Shown here: one piece after another, positions 54,801 through 64,000 of the stretch
How positions within the stretch are numbered: position 1 is the first letter of the stretch
How the letters are laid out: each line of letters begins with the position of its first letter
Origin: Hydractinia symbiolongicarpus
Lineage: Eukaryota; Cnidaria; Hydrozoa; Anthoathecata; Hydractiniidae
Direction: 5' to 3'
Assembly (NCBI RefSeq): GCF_029227915.1
Contig: NC_079888.1
Span: 15,979,001-16,043,000, forward strand
DNA: 64,000 nt
Translations under genes and position numbers: made by a program
The notes under the pieces: generated by a model
Seen by the model: only the letters and a program-made list of their open reading frames with translations
What the model was told of the DNA's origin: nothing
Databases searched by the model: none

Positions 54801-57800
54801 ACTACTTTGTTCATCCCAGTTCTGGGAACTGTGGATCGAATCCCACTCACTGCTTGGCAGTATGTTAGTGATAAGACTAAGTCAGCATGGTAAATCAATC
54901 GAGTATTTAACATATGTATGGGAGTGCTGCTTAGCTTAACTGGCCAAATATGTTATTGCATTAAAACGTGTAGCTTGGAACAGATCAAACAGAGTATGGG
55001 AGCACACAAATGCAAAACAAAATATAAATTGTAGACAGAAAACACAAGTTTGTCGACCTGTTGCACGCAAATAGCATTTCTTATCTTCAATTTTTACATA
55101 AACATATCAAAACAGTTTTTTTTCCAAAATGTCATACACAAAAAAAATATTTTGCATTTAATCTTCAGGCACAAAAAATTGTTGTGACATAAATAAAATT
55201 TGATACTGACCATTAAAAATATATGGAACTTGCTATTTTGTATGTTGAAAATGTTGTATCCTCCTCCACAATTATTTAATAATTAAAGTGTTATTTGCAG
55301 ATATAAAATGGAGTGGATTGAGAAATATTTGACTGTGCTTGCAATCAGGTGTAGGTCTTTCAGATAGCATCAGTTACCTTTTAGCTAGCCCCATAAAGTA
55401 CACACTAAGCAACTAATAGTCAGATTCAAAAATGTTTAAGGATTTTAAGGACAAAACACTAAATCTTTTAAAAAATCCAAAAAAAATAAAATGTTAAGCC
55501 CTGATAATGCAATATTTACCTTTTTCATTACAGATTGAAGAAAGTGAAGCATCTAAGTTGTCTTTATAAAAGTCTATAATCTTCTTTAACTTTTCAGCAC
55601 CTTTATTTATTGTAATATTTTTACTCTCACTGAAAACCAGTTTTGCTAAATTATCTACATCTCTGTCGTCTACAGAAATGCTATGCAAGAACTTTGCAAC
55701 ACACTTCAAACGGACTTCGCTGGGAGGCAAAACAGCATCACAGGATAGATTGTCCTAAAATTTAAAGAAGATTGTGAATACAATAAAAAAAACATCCACA
55801 GGTACAAGCCATTGGGAAAATATTTCCAATTTGTTAGTACCACAAACAAAGAAGTTTCTTTCTACAAAAATCAAGAAAAACATGGATGCAGAAAAAATGA
55901 ACATGTAAAAACAGAACTTGGAATTAATTATCTCAATTTGCCCCATTCGCAAACCTATTTTTTAAACAAGAACAGACATCATTGCGACAATTAAATTTTT
56001 GGCTACAAAACTTTGCTTTTTCTAACGCAGAAAGTTATTGATCTATCATGCTTAAAATGCTTAAGATTTATCTAATCAGTCATAAAACAGCTATTGCAAC
56101 ACAAAATATGCTAAATTTTTGGAACCACATGTTGTTTTGAGTAAAAAAAGCAAAGTTTTTTAGAGCTGAATAAGAACTTTGCAATCATATTTTTTTCAAC
56201 GAACAAAAATTTTACTGAGGGGAGTGTTCGACAAAATGAACTGGAAGGGTGAATTTTTGTATATAATTTTTTTTCCACTTTTTGGATTTTTTTTTATGGG
56301 AATATTTTATCATCATTCTAGAGATAATTTATTTGACTTTCAGAATATATATATATTTGTGAGGGTTAATATAGCGAACAGAGGAGATATTTTAAGTATA
56401 CTGAGTGTGTGTCTCAGGGGGTTACTGTATCCTTAACTCTAACAATTTTTCTGTAAACCCAGCATAAAATGAACTTTTGACAAATTCACAATATCCATGA
56501 GCAAAACAATAGATATATATGTGAGCATTTAATACTTTTTATTCAACATTTTGCACAATACTTAGGCCCTAAATCTGCAAATTCCACAAACCTGTTAGAA
56601 GTATATAAACCTAATAATAAAAGAAATACTTTGAAAGAACAAATATAATGTATATTGAATACATATTTTTAGGAGATTTTCTGAGGAACCAATATTATCA
56701 TTTAGGTTTTAGTAGGGCACGTTTTGTATGTTGCAGCTTTAGCTTTACCTTTTTTGTTCTATAAAACATCTTTATAGGAAATAATGAGGATTAAATTACA
56801 GATACTAGAAAATGAAAACTTTTTTAAGGCGTTATGGGTTTTGGAAGCCGGCATATTTCACTGGGTGTTCACCTTTACTATGTAGAAAGAAAAAGTAACT
56901 ATATGTGTTTCAAGAATTGTTTTTTAAGAGAAGCTACCAAACAAATGGTGTTAAATGTTTTTAAAGCAGTTTTTAATGAGCACTTTAGTAGGTTAACCCT
57001 GAGTTTTTTTAAGGAACATTTCTAAAACTACCCAAGGATAGATCAAATTCCCAATCAAGAGAGATCAACTTGGCACAAACATTTGTTAGCAAATTTGAGA
57101 AACATTAGATAATCTCATCATCTAATTCACTCTAAAATAACGTCATCAGATATTTCCATTTCCCTAAAATGGGGGAACATTAAACTTTGGAATAAGAAGA
57201 TTGATTGATTGATTGCAACAGTTTTAGATGTCTAACAAGCACAAAAAGGAAAGTCATCAAATGGTTTATATGGTGCTAAACTAAAAGTTTAAAGATGGCG
57301 TGTCAGTCGCAGATCGTTCAGTTGCTGGCCTCACTACTACTAATGCTTCAACTTTAGCTACTTCGGGTTTGTCTGCGGGAGTGGTAGGGTCAACTTTATC
57401 AATTTCTCTCCCTCCAGTTCCTAAGCGAATTTTGGATAAGATTAAGGGCGGTGAGTATGTAAATTTCGACTATTTATTGCCTCCATCGCTCAATGCCTCA
57501 ACAACGTCCTTGTCGTCCTTGCCCATGGACGATGGAGGTGAGTACGAGATGAGGATGCGCACCGTGGATGGCACACCCACATTAGCTATGTGTAGAAAAA
57601 ACATAACTAAGTCTCGCATTAAGGATTATGCTTCGTGGAGTTTGGCTTGGAGCTATTATCTTAGTTGTATGCTCCAGTTCTCACCACACTTAGCTCAGCA
57701 GTTAGTCAGATATCAGACGTACATTGCCCAATTTGCCAACCAGTATAATTTTTCATATGTATATGCCTTTGACCAACTACACAGAATACATCTGGCAAAT

Positions 57801-60800
57801 GATACCAGCAAGAGGTGGGATGTTATTGATGACCTGCTATACAACCAGCACCTTAGAGGCGCTCCTGCGTTGCCAAAAAGGGATGCTGTTGCTTGGGGGT
57901 CATCTTCATCTACATCCTCCAGCAGGTTGAGCTATGCATGTTTTATCTGCAATGAAGTAGGGCACTTCGCTAACCAATGCACCACTGGAAATAGGCGGTT
58001 TACGAAGGCTGATGAGCAGCAGTTTCGGAATGTCCCCCACCAGTTTCGCAGTAATTCCCAGCAACCACGGTGCATTAAATTTAATAGAGGACTCAGTTGC
58101 ACATATACCCCATGCACCTACTCTCACAGGTGTTTTTCCTGTGGATCTTCAGGACACCCAGCACTCCATTGCCCACTCAGGTCCTCTAGGCCAAATACCA
58201 AATGAGTTCTTTCCTGTAAAATCGCTTGTCACAACCCCGGTTAAGGTTGATGTATTAGAGAGTCTCTTGACTGGTCATCCAAACAAAACATTAGTGCGGT
58301 TTATTGTATCAGGTTTTAGATATGGATTCAAACTTGGTTTTCAGGACAATGAGTTGAAGTCATGCATAAATAACAACAAATCTTCCATAGAGTATGAAAC
58401 CAAAGTTGATGAGGCGATTTTGAAAGAGCTGAATAGGGGACATACGGTGGGCCCATTTGCTTCACCACCATTTAAATTACATTGTTCTCCCCTGGGTGCT
58501 GCACCAAAAAAGGATGGGACGGTGCGAGTGGTATTAGACCTTTCTTCACCACATGGACATTCAGTTAACGATGGCATTACCAAAGAGGACTATTCGGTCT
58601 CCTACTCATCATTCGACGATGCAGTTGAAATGGTTAAAAGGTTGGGTAGAAATTGTTACATGGCTAAGTTGGACATAAAGCACGCTTTTAGACTGTGCCC
58701 TGTGCATCCTAGTGATTGGCACCTATTAGGCTATAAGTGGAAGGGAAGATACTTTTTTGACGTAGTTCTTCCTTTTGGTGGGCGTTCCTCTCCTTTCATC
58801 TTTAACAACTTTGCTAATATTCTAGAGTGGATATTATTGTGGATTTATTTTGTCAAAAATCTCTTACATTATTTAGATGATTTCATCACAGCTGCCCTGT
58901 CTAAAAATATATGTCAGGCTTTAGTAAAGTTGATTAAGGACGTTTTTGACTTGCTTGGTGTTCCGTTGGCTCCAGATAAGATGGTAGGCCCCTGCAAAGT
59001 AATTACATACCTGGGCATTGAAATAGACACAGTAAATTTTGTTGTTCGTCTCCCACAAGATAAGTTCACTGAATTACTATCTTCACTTCATAATTGGTTA
59101 GGGAAGAAGAAATGCACAAAGAGAGAACTGTTATCTCTCATAGGGTCTTTGTCTTTTGCATGTAAGGTTGTGAAATGTGGTCGAATGTTCTTACGACGTC
59201 TTATCGATCTCTCCACTACAGTTCGCTCCTTGCACCATCATATTTCTCTTACAACAGAGTCTCGCAAGGATATTCAATGGTGGTGTGAGTTTCTCCCCAC
59301 TTGGAATGGCATCGCTATTATCCACACTGAAACATTAGACTCCTCTTCCATAAATCTTTTTACTGATGCTTCTGGAGTAGGCATAGGAGGATTTTTTTCT
59401 GGTGCATGGTTTTCAATTGCCTTAAACCTTATTCATAAGTATAGTATCACCTTCATTGAGTTATTGGCCATAGTTGTAGCAGTTTTTTCTTGGGGCGAGG
59501 CATGGAAAAACAAGCAATTAGTGTTATACACAGATAATTTGGCTATTGTTCATGTGTGGTCCTCTGGGTCGTGTCGTTGTCCAAACATCATGCATCTTGT
59601 ACGTTTTTTATTTTTCTACACAGCAGAACACAATATAAACCTCCTGGTACACCACATTAAAGGCCAGCACAATACTTATGCAGATCTTTTGTCTCGATTG
59701 CAGGTACAACACTTCAAACGTCTATGCCCAGAAGCCGAAGCAGATCCAACACCAATTCCTTCATCGATACTACAACTCTTCAAAGAGATTTAAGTCATTA
59801 TTTAAACTCGTCCATTTCAACAAACACCAGGGCAACATATCGGTCAGGATATCTCTCCTTTAAAATTTTTTGTGAAGCTACATCTGTACCTACCTTTCCT
59901 CTGACAGAATCCACACTTCAACTGTTTGTGACATATTTGGCAAGACGTGTCAAATTTGCCACTATTAAAGTTTATCTTTGTGGGGTTCAGTACGAGAGTG
60001 TAATACGTGGCTTTGACACGAAGATAGCCCACATGGGTCGCCTGTACTATGTTTTGCGTGGCATTAGAAGATGTCATCCAAATTCTGCTTCTCAGAGACT
60101 ACCAATTGCACCAGCTGATCTGCGTAAAATGATAATGTTTATAAAAAACTCTATGTTTTCCAACCACGACAAAGCAATGTGGACTTGTCTTATCTTAGTG
60201 GCATTTTTTGGCCTGTTAAGGGTGTCAGAGTATGTTTGCCCCACCACGTCCACTTTTGATACAGAAACTCACCTCACACCTGCTGACATATCCTTTTCCA
60301 CGTGTGGTTCAAATGCTGTAATTAACCTTAAGTGCTCTAAAACAGATCCGTTTAGGCTAGGGTGCAAGATTCGCTTAGCAAAAATTGGAGGCTCTCTTTG
60401 TCCTTACAAAGCCATTCAAAATTACCTAGCATTAAGAGGAACCAAACTAGGGCCCTGGTTCACGTTTAGTGACGGAAAGTTTGTTACCCGAAAGTTTGTT
60501 TCTTCATTTCTTACAATAAGCTTGCCTAACAATATTAACATTAACACGCACAGTTTTCGCATTGGTGGTGCTTCGGCTGCAGCTTCCTGCGGGATACCCG
60601 ATTCCGCTATTAAGATTATTGGACGCTGGAGTAGTGATTGCTACAGAAGGTATATTCACCTGTCAGACAACGCTTTGAAAGAATGGTCTACTCGCATAGC
60701 AGAGTTAAATGGACTGACAAAAATCTGGGACATTAAGTCTGTGCTTTAAGCTGAGTTTAACTTAACTTAACTGAGTATATATAGTATGTAGGTTATTACA

Positions 60801-63047
60801 ATCCCCTAACATATACAATTTTGAGTTTCAAACGTCTGTAAGGATACTGTAAATGTTGCACTTTTCTTTGTATATTTTCCAATATGACAGCAGTTTATTA
60901 GTTGCAGATATTTATTTACGATTACGTGTTGTGTTAAATCATAGTATGTAGCTAATGTCGTACTTATAGAAGACTACATATTAGTCAACTCTTGGTTTTT
61001 CAATTTGGGGAAATTTGGGGGTGCTGGGCTTCCTTCGTCAGCCGGCTTAGGTACAGATGTCTATTTTGTCGACAGTGATAGAGTTAATTAAGTATTTTGT
61101 AAGTATAGAGCGTGTCAGTTCATGTCAGTCTGTCATAATGAGACAAACGTTTAATTGTCATTAATTGTCATGTACTGTCAAAAGTCGGTTGTCAAAATGT
61201 CAAAAGAAGCCAGTGGCCATATGGTGCAGGAAAAAGAAGCCCGTGGGCCAATCGTTACGATAAAAACCTCACCATAATAGACATGTAGTGTCACGAGTTC
61301 GTTGTCAAAATGTCTAAAAGAAGCCAGTGGCCATATGGTGCAGTAAAAAAAAGGCCGTGTGCCAACTGTTACGATAAACACTCACCATAGTAAGACATTG
61401 TGTCAAGTGTCATGAGTCCGTTGTCAAAATGTCTAAAAGAAGCCAGTGGCCATATGGTGCAGTAAAAAGAAGCCCGTGTGCCAACTGTTACGATAAACAC
61501 TCACCATAATAGACATGCAGTGTCAAGATTCAAGAGTCCGTTGTCTAAAGCATGTAGTGCGAATTGTCTTGTCTGTTACAATGTCAGTAATTTGTCAATT
61601 GTCTAGTCTGTTACAATGTCAGTAATTTATTTCAGTACTTAATTTTTAACGAAGCCCTAGCACCTCAACCCATACCCCAAAAATATAACTGCAAACTATT
61701 TAAGAATACATTTTCTACCACTACTTTGTGTCGTTTTCACTTCTGAACCATACCAATTAATTCAGAAGATATTTTAAAAAAATTTGGAGGGTCGGCTAAA
61801 AAATCCCTCCCTGAACAAGGTTACATAGAATTTACTATGGTGGTTTTAAGAATTTGTTGTCATAAAATAGTCATAAAGTTTTATAACAATTTAACAAGTA
61901 TTTCAGAAATAATAAAATATACCATGGAATGTACGCTCCCTTCCCCATACTCAATACTAAATGGGGTTAAATGTATTTTTTCACAAAAAAAGGTTTACGA
62001 TGTTCCTTCTAAGTTGTCATGATAAGCAACCCAACCTGTTCACAATTTCGACTTCCAAAATACAATTTTCATGCTAAATAATTGTGGGCCATTGTTTAAG
62101 CAAAAAAATGAATCTGAGCCAATCAGCCCAGCAAAATAAAAGCTTTAACTTCAAATAATTTGCAGCTTTTTTCCTTAGGTCCAAAGTCCAAGTTGTGCTC
62201 TAACTTGTGCATATTAAAAGCAACACACTTCTTGGCATGTTAAAAATTTGTCTGGAACATAAAAATGTCTTACCTTAACTTTTTTGATTGGATTATCGTC
62301 TTCTATCAGACTCCAGTAAAATGAAGACAATAAAGAATCAGAGATAACAAAATTTCCAAGTAATGCAGAAAAATAAGGTAAATCTTCTTTTGTTAACAAT
62401 AATTCTTTTAGCAGGGACTCTATGCTGTATACTTTGCATGCACTTAAAAACTTTTTCATCCAACGAGTACTTCCCAAGGAGATATAACAAGGTGCATTAT
62501 AAAAAAAGTAATTTGCATCATTTCCTAAAATTCCTAAACAGTTTTGGTCTTTAGCATATAAAATAGATTCTTTGTAGACATCCTTTATTGAACAACAGAC
62601 AATAACCTCACATGCACGAAATGCTAACCGTAAGGCTGATTTGAAGGAACCAGGTGTCACAAAATTTTTCGTTTTAGTTCTAAAAGGTATATTTTGATTA
62701 TGTATTATATGAGAAAGAGTTTCTTTTACAACTTCTCTTGTAAAGCGATGCTTCATAGACCATTGATAAAGAGTGTATTCAGTAAGGCATCCATCAAAAA
62801 ATACTACTAATTCTATGTCTGATTGGCGAAAAGCACGAACAAATTTTTCAACACATTGGAAAAGTTCACTCCATTGTCCTCCACAAACCCAATCAATATT
62901 TTCATGGTAAAATTGTCGGAAACAGCTATCTGCATGTATCAATAAAAGATTTGATGTTTTCCTTTTAGATGTTTCTAAAACTTTTGACAGCTGACTGGCA
63001 TGCCTTCCACAACTGTCAACATAATCCTGAAGGGATTGTATACCCAT
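48875..63047 (-). CDS. FAM120A: FAM120-like (constitutive coactivator of PPAR-gamma-like) gene, 11 exons
   Basis: Homologue of FAM120A/B/C, proteins with an N-terminal FEN1/PIN-like fold, RNA-associated in vertebrates. Coding exons on the minus strand: 63047-62274, 55754-55520, 53298-53159, 52778-52644, 52420-52297, 52096-51626, 51135-50967, 50743-50597, 50266-50080, 49799-49548 and 49375-48875. Phases join without error to 1044 residues, close to human FAM120A. Exon 1 (258 residues) opens MGIQSLQDYV and includes DWVCGGQW, VFFDG, LGNDANY and FSALLGNFV, the nuclease-like domain. The middle is acidic and low in conservation. The conserved C-terminal half has MCPEVLHLLTKGE, LIYRPMRQLVYGVLF, LMLLCCVLR, ANDACGSPVPWEFCCPW and FFDGKLFHSKW. 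The tail is Gly/Arg-rich (GRGYGGRGL), as in RNA-binding FAM120A. Intron 1 (55755-62273) holds an antisense retrotransposon and intron 2 a SINE-like insertion. Orthology to A, B or C is not resolved. Confidence 0.93.
54005..54140 (+). repeat. Dispersed repeat, copy 2
   Basis: Colinear with 25935-26085: GACCCTAATTGAGCCTG, TTAAATACTCTAGGACTGCC, AATAATAGACAG and ATTTATGAACCTAGCCATG. It lies in intron 2 of the FAM120-like gene. Confidence 0.6.
54679..54873 (+). mobile_element. SINE-like insertion with 12 bp target duplication
   Basis: The 195 bp insertion is a copy of the tRNA-related repeat found at 30475-31078, running from TATAGGTGAATATTTATCAT to CAGTATGTTAGTGAT with a B-box-like GGATCGAATCC at 54833-54843. 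AGACTAAGTCAG occurs on both sides (54667-54678 and 54874-54885), a clean 12 bp target-site duplication. This supports retroposition. The internal order differs from the proteasome-intron copies, because the tRNA-like part has the opposite orientation to the arm. Confidence 0.75.
57285..58205 (+). CDS. Gag-like protein with CCHC zinc knuckles
   Basis: Open frame of about 306 codons from the last upstream stop. It has no ATG in its first ~75 codons, so the true start is either missing, spliced in or non-AUG. The N-terminal region is Ser/Thr/Leu-rich, followed by LPPVPKRILDKIKGGEYVNF, which I associate with Gag proteins of such elements. Near the C-terminus are CFICNEVGHFANQC and CFSCGSSGHPALHC, both perfect CX2CX4HX4C knuckles, with a further Cys/His-rich segment between them. 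It would bind element RNA. Its 3' end overlaps the next ORF by 194 bp in another frame. Confidence 0.75.
   Translation, partial: KFKDGVSVADRSVAGLTTTNASTLATSGLSAGVVGSTLSISLPPVPKRILDKIKGGEYVNFDYLLPPSLNASTTSLSSLPMDDGGEYEMRMRTVDGTPTLAMCRKNITKSRIKDYASWSLAWSYYLSCMLQFSPHLAQQLVRYQTYIAQFANQYNFSYVYAFDQLHRIHLANDTSKRWDVIDDLLYNQHLRGAPALPKRDAVAWGSSSSTSSSRLSYACFICNEVGHFANQCTTGNRRFTKADEQQFRNVPHQFRSNSQQPRCIKFNRGLSCTYTPCTYSHRCFSCGSSGHPALHCPLRSSRPNTK
58012..59793 (+). CDS. Reverse transcriptase-RNase H of the YR retrotransposon
   Basis: Uninterrupted 593-codon ORF. The RT has AKLDIKHAF (Asp221), VLPFGGRSSP and the catalytic YLDD at residues 287-290. The RNase H-like domain shows LFTDASGVGIGG (Asp452), FIELLAIV (Glu483) and YTDNLA (Asp508). 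All expected acidic catalytic residues are present. The upstream GFRYGFKLGF and GPFASPPF segments are typical of the DIRS group. The ATG at 58012 lies inside the Gag ORF and the first ~75 residues may be unused, so translation may start later or by frameshift. The 3' end overlaps the recombinase ORF by 70 bp. Confidence 0.88.
   Translation: MSSSFGMSPTSFAVIPSNHGALNLIEDSVAHIPHAPTLTGVFPVDLQDTQHSIAHSGPLGQIPNEFFPVKSLVTTPVKVDVLESLLTGHPNKTLVRFIVSGFRYGFKLGFQDNELKSCINNNKSSIEYETKVDEAILKELNRGHTVGPFASPPFKLHCSPLGAAPKKDGTVRVVLDLSSPHGHSVNDGITKEDYSVSYSSFDDAVEMVKRLGRNCYMAKLDIKHAFRLCPVHPSDWHLLGYKWKGRYFFDVVLPFGGRSSPFIFNNFANILEWILLWIYFVKNLLHYLDDFITAALSKNICQALVKLIKDVFDLLGVPLAPDKMVGPCKVITYLGIEIDTVNFVVRLPQDKFTELLSSLHNWLGKKKCTKRELLSLIGSLSFACKVVKCGRMFLRRLIDLSTTVRSLHHHISLTTESRKDIQWWCEFLPTWNGIAIIHTETLDSSSINLFTDASGVGIGGFFSGAWFSIALNLIHKYSITFIELLAIVVAVFSWGEAWKNKQLVLYTDNLAIVHVWSSGSCRCPNIMHLVRFLFFYTAEHNINLLVHHIKGQHNTYADLLSRLQVQHFKRLCPEAEADPTPIPSSILQLFKEI
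59724..60749 (+). CDS. Tyrosine recombinase of the YR retrotransposon
   Basis: Uninterrupted 341-codon ORF. The catalytic set of the tyrosine recombinase family is visible: Arg166 in GLLRVSE, His276-x-x-Arg279 in THSFRIGGAS, Trp302 in GRWSS and the nucleophile Tyr310 in RRYIHL. The N-terminal half has the SAM-like DNA-binding helices expected for the family (TYRSGYLSF, FVTYLA). The enzyme would integrate a circular cDNA without target duplication. It starts inside the end of the RT ORF. The integrity of all catalytic residues suggests a recent insertion. Confidence 0.88.
   Translation: MPRSRSRSNTNSFIDTTTLQRDLSHYLNSSISTNTRATYRSGYLSFKIFCEATSVPTFPLTESTLQLFVTYLARRVKFATIKVYLCGVQYESVIRGFDTKIAHMGRLYYVLRGIRRCHPNSASQRLPIAPADLRKMIMFIKNSMFSNHDKAMWTCLILVAFFGLLRVSEYVCPTTSTFDTETHLTPADISFSTCGSNAVINLKCSKTDPFRLGCKIRLAKIGGSLCPYKAIQNYLALRGTKLGPWFTFSDGKFVTRKFVSSFLTISLPNNININTHSFRIGGASAAASCGIPDSAIKIIGRWSSDCYRRYIHLSDNALKEWSTRIAELNGLTKIWDIKSVL
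61191..61542 (+). repeat. Three tandem units of ~118 bp
   Basis: Units begin GTCAAAATGTC at 61191, 61304 and 61423 (periods 113 and 119), with a partial fourth at 61543. Each contains AAGCCAGTGGCCATATGGTG, a GTGCCAACTGTTACGATAAA variant and a CTCACCAT..GACAT segment. A second small duplication, GTCTGTTACAATGTCAGTAA, occurs at 61571 and 61606. They follow the recombinase ORF by 440 bp and may be the 3' repeats of the YR element. Confidence 0.8.
61631..62273. other. Rest of FAM120-like intron 1, 3' of the retroelement
   Basis: AT-rich intron sequence. A small inverted GGAGGG/CCCTCC lies near 61787-61812. The 61-codon ORF at 61837 has no domain. Confidence 0.4.
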
Positions 63048-64000
63048 ACTTCTTTTTAGTAGTCAACTCTAGCAGCTCTAGCTAACACCAATAACACGAT
63101 TTAACCCAATCACTGCAACTTTATAACCAGTATAATGATAATCAATCATTGAAATAAGTACTTGTAACTAAAATGTTTTAGGGAAAGAAAAAAAGATAGG
63201 AAATTTAGATAGGAAAGATGTAAAGCTTTCACACGAGGTCGCCACCATTACATAGCGTGATTTATCACGGAGATACTTCCAGACGATCTCCGTAAGAAAA
63301 AAATCAGCTAAAATACATATCTTGAAACCGCTACTTAGGGCAATGATTTTTAGAAACGACGCTATGACAACGCAGTAAATGAGCCGTCGATGACAACAAG
63401 GGGCCAGGTAGAAAGTAAAGTAAAATGTCCAGAGACCCCTTTTCCTTTCCTCGGTTTGAGAACGATAACGATTTTTCCTCAGGAAAACAGATTCAGGTGA
63501 GATTGTACTCAAAGATTGTCCCAAAACTTACCCTTGTGATCAATTTCTATTCTTCTTTTTTTATTCAACATTTTTAACGCCAACAACACACAACAAGTAG
63601 CTAGCTAACAGTTTTCTAGTAGCTACTTTTTTAATTTTCATTAAAATTTTAAGTAATTTTCAAAAAAAGAAGCAATATATATCCACTTGTAAAATGTAAT
63701 AACCTTTACAATGCACCACACAATTGCTAGAACGCTACATTTGCTATACAATCCAGTAAAAGAACGAAGACATTGCATTATTTTTCAAAGCATTGTAGAA
63801 ATATCGTAGCAAATAAACATTAACAAAGACAAACAATATCGTATCAAACTTTTACTGTTTACGTTATAATGGGATTTTCGCACATGGTAATTGCAAGAGC
63901 CAAAGATGTCTGAATTGGGTCTAAAGGCAGTAACACTACCTGATTTGTGTCAGGAGTGTAGGAATATAAGCACTACTGTACCATGTTGAAAGTCATTTAT
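63048..64000. other. 5' flank of the FAM120-like gene
   Basis: Upstream of the start codon. A 118-codon minus-strand ORF at 63168-63524 is rich in Phe, Ser and Cys, has no domain and is more likely 5' UTR or promoter sequence than a gene. A CTAG-rich bit lies near 63598. No promoter motif can be assigned. Confidence 0.35.

Larger units (their letters stand above)
57285..61630 (+). mobile_element. DIRS/Ngaro-type tyrosine-recombinase retrotransposon
   Basis: Three long, overlapping ORFs on the plus strand encode a zinc-knuckle Gag, a reverse transcriptase with RNase H, and a tyrosine recombinase, the hallmark set of YR retrotransposons. I see no methyltransferase domain between RNase H and recombinase, which favours a Ngaro-like rather than a classic DIRS layout. 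None of the three ORFs has an internal stop. The 3' side continues into a tandem array of ~118 bp units (61191-61542). The 5' boundary could not be found and the Gag frame has no ATG at its head, so the copy may be 5'-truncated. It lies in intron 1 of the FAM120-like gene in antisense orientation. Boundaries given are approximate. Confidence 0.8.

Noticed and set aside
63168-63524. 118-codon minus-strand ORF upstream of the FAM120-like gene
   Set aside because: Composition is dominated by Phe, Ser and Cys, no domain is recognised, and it lies where 5' UTR or promoter is expected.

Overview
The window looks like nuclear DNA of an invertebrate animal, most likely a cnidarian (my leaning is hydrozoan). 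It is strongly AT-rich, its genes are split by GT-AG introns, spacers and introns are full of repeats, and several repeat-encoded proteins resemble families I associate with cnidarian genomes. There is no bacterial gene organisation. The species assignment is inference.

Layout. 1-20 kb: no intact host gene. It holds decayed coding traces, a large degenerate repeat module present twice (about 4.3-8.8 kb and 15.6-17.1 kb), and between the copies a ~4.1 kb element with ~0.5 kb inverted ends that carries a broken gene for a Cys-rich (CXC-type) protein. 20.8-23.1 kb (+): an intact four-exon gamma-butyrobetaine dioxygenase-like gene. 23.1-29.6 kb: intergenic repeats, including a 981 bp non-autonomous DNA transposon with a 5 bp target duplication. 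29.65-37.0 kb (+): an intact ten-exon gene for proteasome subunit alpha-5, with an odd triplicated splice acceptor and a palindromic tRNA-related repeat in an intron. 39.45-41.4 kb (-): a four-exon NAPE-PLD homologue that has lost nearly all metal ligands, so probably a pseudoenzyme. 42.3-44.9 kb: a 2.6 kb element bounded by inverted repeats and a 5 bp target duplication. It contains a two-exon OTU/vertnin-like coding region with a frame break and a hammerhead-ribozyme-like motif. 44.9-45.6 kb: a dead LINE reverse-transcriptase fragment. 48.9-63.0 kb (-): an intact eleven-exon FAM120 (constitutive coactivator of PPAR-gamma-like) gene. Its 6.5 kb first intron contains a DIRS/Ngaro-type tyrosine-recombinase retrotransposon with three long ORFs in antisense orientation.

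The four host genes (carnitine synthesis enzyme, proteasome core subunit, NAPE-PLD-like protein, FAM120-like RNA-associated protein) have no obvious shared pathway. Each splice model joins in frame from start to stop: 421, 242, 440 and 1044 residues. Most of the novelty lies in the NAPE-PLD-like protein and in the mobile elements.
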